Assembly: GCA_002338895.1 (NCBI GenBank)
Contig: DDJH01000068.1
Coordinates: 188 to 8,590, forward strand
Length of the DNA stretch: 8,403 nucleotides
Direction: 5' to 3'
From: Lentisphaeria bacterium UBA1829
Lineage (GTDB): Bacteria > Verrucomicrobiota > Lentisphaeria > Victivallales > UBA1829
The notes below the pieces were generated by a model. It did not search any database. It saw nothing but the letters and a program-made list of their open reading frames with translations, and was not told where the DNA came from. Numbering within the stretch: the stretch's first letter is position 1; the number at the start of each line of letters is the position of its first letter. Below, piece after piece: positions 5,855 through 8,403 of this stretch. Made by a program: the position numbers and the translations under genes.

Positions 5855-6865
5855 ATGCTCAGACCTTATATCGCCACACTGATGCAGCGGCGCGATCTGG
5901 AGGAGGCGGAGAGCTTCGAATGCTTCTCCCGCATCATGGAGGGAACATGCGATCCCATTCAGATCGCCTCTCTCCTGACCGCGATGCGGCTGAAGGGGGA
6001 GACAAGCTCCGAAATCGCCGGAGCCGCCCGCGCCATGCGCCGGAAGGCCTCCTTCATCGACACCGGAATGAGCAATGTTCTCGACATCGTCGGCACCGGC
6101 GGAGACGCGGCGGGGACATTCAACATCTCCACCACCGCCTGTTTCGTCGCGGCCGGAGCCGGCGTGACGATCGCCAAACACGGAAACCGCGCAGTCAGCG
6201 GAAAATCCGGTTCGGCGGACGTCCTGGCGGAACTCGGATTCAATCTCGACGTTGAACCCTCCGTCATGGAGTGCTGCATTCAGGAGAACGGCATCGGATT
6301 CCTCTTCGCCCAGAAGATGCATCCGGCAATGCGCTATGCCGCTCCGGTCCGCAATGCGCTGAAGATGCGCACCATCTTCAATCTGCTCGGTCCGCTGACC
6401 AACCCGGCCGGAGCCCGGAATCATCTGATCGGCGTGTTCGCTCCGGAGTATACGGAGATGTTCGCATCGGTCCTGAAGACGCTCGGCAGCAGCCACGCTT
6501 TGATCGTGCACGGATCGGACGGTCTCGACGAGATCAGCCCCGAATCGCCCACCCGGATCTGCGAACTCAAGGACGGCACCATCAAAACCTATGAGTTCTT
6601 CCCGGAAATGGTGACCGACGAGGTCTACCCCCTCTCTTCCGTTCAGGGCGGATCCCCGGCGGAGAACGCTCAGATCACACTCGATATTCTGCGCGGAGAG
6701 GAACGCGGCGGAAAACGGGCGGTTGTCCTTCTCAATGCCGGCGCCGCCATCTATGCCGCGGATGCCGCAAAGAACATCCGGGAGGGGATCGAAAAAGCGG
6801 CCCGGTCCATCGATTCCGGAGCCGCTCTGAAAAAATTGGAACTGCTTGTGGAGGCCAGCAAATGA
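5855..6865 (+). CDS. trpD: Anthranilate phosphoribosyltransferase
   Basis: Transfers the phosphoribosyl group from PRPP to anthranilate. The 336-residue product is full length for the stand-alone enzyme. Visible family motifs are GTGGD (80-84, PRPP binding) followed by TFNIST, KHGNRA (108-113), the anthranilate-site region PVRNALKMRTIFNLLGPLTNP (about 164-184), HGSDGLDEIS (219-228, with Asp225 and Glu226 at the metal-binding position) and LNAGAAIYAA (293-302). ATG 5855 comes 1 nt after the trpG stop, with GGGAG at 5842-5846 inside the end of trpG, so translation is probably coupled. The stop codon overlaps the trpC start by 4 nt (ATGA at 6862-6865). Confidence 0.97.
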   Translation: MLRPYIATLMQRRDLEEAESFECFSRIMEGTCDPIQIASLLTAMRLKGETSSEIAGAARAMRRKASFIDTGMSNVLDIVGTGGDAAGTFNISTTACFVAAGAGVTIAKHGNRAVSGKSGSADVLAELGFNLDVEPSVMECCIQENGIGFLFAQKMHPAMRYAAPVRNALKMRTIFNLLGPLTNPAGARNHLIGVFAPEYTEMFASVLKTLGSSHALIVHGSDGLDEISPESPTRICELKDGTIKTYEFFPEMVTDEVYPLSSVQGGSPAENAQITLDILRGEERGGKRAVVLLNAGAAIYAADAAKNIREGIEKAARSIDSGAALKKLELLVEASK

Positions 6866-7635
6866 AAGAGGAATCCATATTGGAAAAACTGGTCCGGAGC
6901 CGGGCGGAGGCGCCGAAGAAATGTTCGGAAGCCGAACTCGAAGCGCGGATCGCGGAACTGCCGCCCTGCCGGGATTTTGCAGGGGCTCTTCGGGAGAAAA
7001 AGGGGAGGGCGGTGATCGCGGAACTGAAAAAGGCGTCGCCGTCGAAAGGGATGATCCGGGAGGATTTCCGCCCGGTGGAACTGGCGGTCGAGCTGGAAAA
7101 GGCCGGCGCGGCGGCTCTTTCGGTGCTGACGGAGCCAAACTGTTTCCTGGGATCGCTCCACTTCCTGGAGGAGGTGCGCAAACACGTGGAACTGCCCCTG
7201 CTGCGCAAGGATTTCATCACGACGGAGTATCAGATTCTGGAGGCGCGCGCGGCCGGGGCGGACGCCGTGCTGCTGATCGCGGCGGCTCTCGACAAACAAC
7301 GCTTCGCCGCTCTGCACCGATTCGCCCGGTCGCTCGGACTTGCGGTGCTCTGCGAGGCCCATTCCAAATCCGAAGTGGAGATGCTGGCGGAAGGGGGAGG
7401 GACGATCATCGGAATCAATGCACGGGACCTGAGCGATTTCTCGGTTTCCGTGGAACGGTTGCTGAATCTGGTCGGCGAGATCCCGTCCGGTCTGATCCGG
7501 ATTGCGGAAAGCGGCATCCGGTCCGCTTCCGACATCCGCCGCTTCCGGGAGGAGGGGGCGGACGGGTTCCTGATCGGGGAAACGCTGATGCGCGCCCTCT
7601 CGCCCGGAGAAAAACTCAAGGAGCTCCTCGCATGA
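6862..7635 (+). CDS. trpC: Indole-3-glycerol-phosphate synthase
   Basis: Closes the indole ring: CdRP to indole-3-glycerol phosphate, CO2 and water. The 257-residue TIM barrel is the expected length. All expected active-site positions appear present: Glu54 and Lys56 in AELKKASPSKG, Lys116 in LLRKDF, Glu165 in LCEAH, Asn186 in GINARDL and Glu216 in IAESGIR. They sit at a near-constant offset from what I recall for the archaeal (Sulfolobus) enzyme. The usual GINNRDL reads GINARDL here, Ala187 replacing the second Asn. The start is ATG 6862, overlapping the trpD stop by 4 nt, with GGAGG at 6850-6854. It is a separate polypeptide, not fused to TrpF as in enterobacteria. Confidence 0.97.
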   Translation: MKEESILEKLVRSRAEAPKKCSEAELEARIAELPPCRDFAGALREKKGRAVIAELKKASPSKGMIREDFRPVELAVELEKAGAAALSVLTEPNCFLGSLHFLEEVRKHVELPLLRKDFITTEYQILEARAAGADAVLLIAAALDKQRFAALHRFARSLGLAVLCEAHSKSEVEMLAEGGGTIIGINARDLSDFSVSVERLLNLVGEIPSGLIRIAESGIRSASDIRRFREEGADGFLIGETLMRALSPGEKLKELLA

Positions 7636-8240
7636 ATGCCGCACTTAAAATCTGTGGAATCAATTCTCCGTATTTTGCGAATGCCGCCGCGGAGGCCGGG
7701 GTGGATTATCTCGGTCTGATCTTTGTCCCGGGCAGTCCCCGGGCGGTGACGGTGGAGGAGGCGGTGTGGATCCGCAGATCCGTCCGGCGGAAAAACGTCC
7801 GGTTCGTCGGCGTGTTCGTCAACGAAACCGAGGAGGTCATCCGCCGGATCGCGGAACAGCTGAAGCTCGATGTCATTCAACTTCACGGTTCGGAAAGCGC
7901 GGCGCTCGCCGACTCCCTCCGGAAGGATTACGAAGTCTGGAAGGCCGTTTCGGAGACCTTCGAACCGGATTATCCGGCGGACGCCTTCCTCGCGGATTCC
8001 TCCCGGCCCGGAAGCGGAAACCGGGCGGACGGGGAACTGGTCCGGCGGATCCGGCAGACCGGGAAACGGTGGATCCTCGCCGGGGGAATCTCCGAAGAGA
8101 ATCTGTCGGAGGCGCTCCGCAGCGGCGCGGACATTCTCGACGTCAACAGCTCCCTGGAGAATTTCCCGGGACGGAAAAACATTCTGAAACTGAATCAGTT
8201 CATGAACAAATATCATCAATATCAAGGAGACAGAAAATGA
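7632..8240 (+). CDS. trpF: Phosphoribosylanthranilate isomerase
   Basis: Isomerises N-(5'-phosphoribosyl)anthranilate to CdRP by an Amadori rearrangement. The 202-residue TIM barrel opens with LKICGIN, placing the catalytic base Cys8. The general acid is probably Asp122 in [18 protein letters not shown] (59-65), IQLHGSE (82-88) and [10 protein letters not shown] (149-158, phosphate binding) also match the family. Parts are divergent: the loop usually written GGTGxxFDW reads GSGNRADGE, and the usual DVSSGVE reads DVNSSLE (170-176). ATG 7632 overlaps the trpC stop by 4 nt (ATGA) and follows AAGGAG at 7618-7623. A second ATG at 7636 is in another frame. It is presumed active because no other trpF is seen and the operon is intact. 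Confidence 0.95.
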   Translation: MNAALKICGINSPYFANAAAEAGVDYLGLIFVPGSPRAVTVEEAVWIRRSVRRKNVRFVGVFVNETEEVIRRIAEQLKLDVIQLHGSESAALADSLRKDYEVWKAVSETFEPDYPADAFLADSSRPGSGNRADGELVRRIRQTGKRWILAGGISEENLSEALRSGADILDVNSSLENFPGRKNILKLNQFMNKYHQYQGDRK

Positions 8241-8403
8241 AAACGACATCCCGTTACGGAATGTATGGCGGCCAGTACGTCGCCGAAACGCTGATGACTC
8301 CGCTCACAGAGCTGGAGAAGGCCTTCCTCGAGGCGCGGAACGACCCCGCGTTTCAGAAGGAGATGAATCACCTTCTGAAGGATTACGTCGGCCGGGAGAG
8401 CCC
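8237..8403 (+). CDS. trpB: Tryptophan synthase beta chain, N-terminal part (cut by the window edge)
   Basis: Condenses indole with serine to give tryptophan, using PLP, in the alpha2-beta2 complex. Only the first 55 codons are present: [20 protein letters not shown], then a segment containing [15 protein letters not shown] and [10 protein letters not shown]. This is the standard TrpB1-type opening (GGQYVxETLM and a YVGRPTPL-like end). The PLP lysine lies beyond the window. ATG 8237 overlaps the trpF stop by 4 nt (ATGA), with AAGGAG at 8224-8229, 7 nt upstream. It is open to the edge with no lesion. trpA probably follows, but that is not visible. Confidence 0.96.
   Translation, partial: MKTTSRYGMYGGQYVAETLMTPLTELEKAFLEARNDPAFQKEMNHLLKDYVGRES

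Noticed and set aside
6846..7631. Frame-open extension upstream of trpF overlapping trpC
   Set aside because: It is low-complexity Gly/Arg-rich shadow sequence. TrpF homology starts at the ATG at 7632.
5834..8249. Several long minus-strand open frames opposite trpD, trpC and trpF
   Set aside because: All lie antisense to genes with full family motifs and show only Arg/Ser/Pro-rich shadow translations.

Overview
This window holds a biosynthetic and central-metabolism region, with every supported gene on the + strand. It looks GC-rich by eye (not counted), with strong purine-rich Shine-Dalgarno sites and intrinsic hairpin-plus-U-tract terminators, so it is bacterial. The taxon cannot be fixed from sequence reading alone. 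A Lentisphaerota/PVC-type anaerobe is my weak guess from general gene style, nothing more.

Layout: (1) positions 1-198 are the 3' end of an unrecognised gene, closed by a perfect 12-bp terminator hairpin. (2) 306-3374 is a monocistronic pyruvate, phosphate dikinase gene (ppdK). Its product carries an extra ~120-residue N-terminal tail of Lys/Ala/Pro/Val repeats resembling histone H1 C-terminal tails. A terminator follows at 3408-3447. (3) 3448-3757 is the control region of a tryptophan operon: an AT-rich promoter region, a 26-codon leader peptide with tandem Trp codons, and mutually exclusive antiterminator and terminator hairpins, i.e. a classic transcription attenuator. (4) 3758 to the window end is trpE-trpG-trpD-trpC-trpF-trpB (trpB cut by the edge), with a 17-nt gap, a 1-nt gap and then three successive 4-nt ATGA overlaps.

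The trp genes encode all steps from chorismate to indole-glycerol phosphate plus the start of tryptophan synthase beta; trpA presumably lies just beyond the window. TrpE keeps the LLES feedback motif, so the pathway appears controlled twice: enzyme inhibition by Trp, and transcription attenuation sensing charged tRNA-Trp. PPDK makes or consumes PEP, a precursor of the shikimate pathway that feeds chorismate, but a terminator separates it from the trp operon and no co-regulation is visible.

The two most notable items are the complete ribosome-mediated attenuator, readable base by base, and the histone-like tail on a metabolic enzyme. I found no tRNA, rRNA, CRISPR, insertion sequence or novel multi-gene system.
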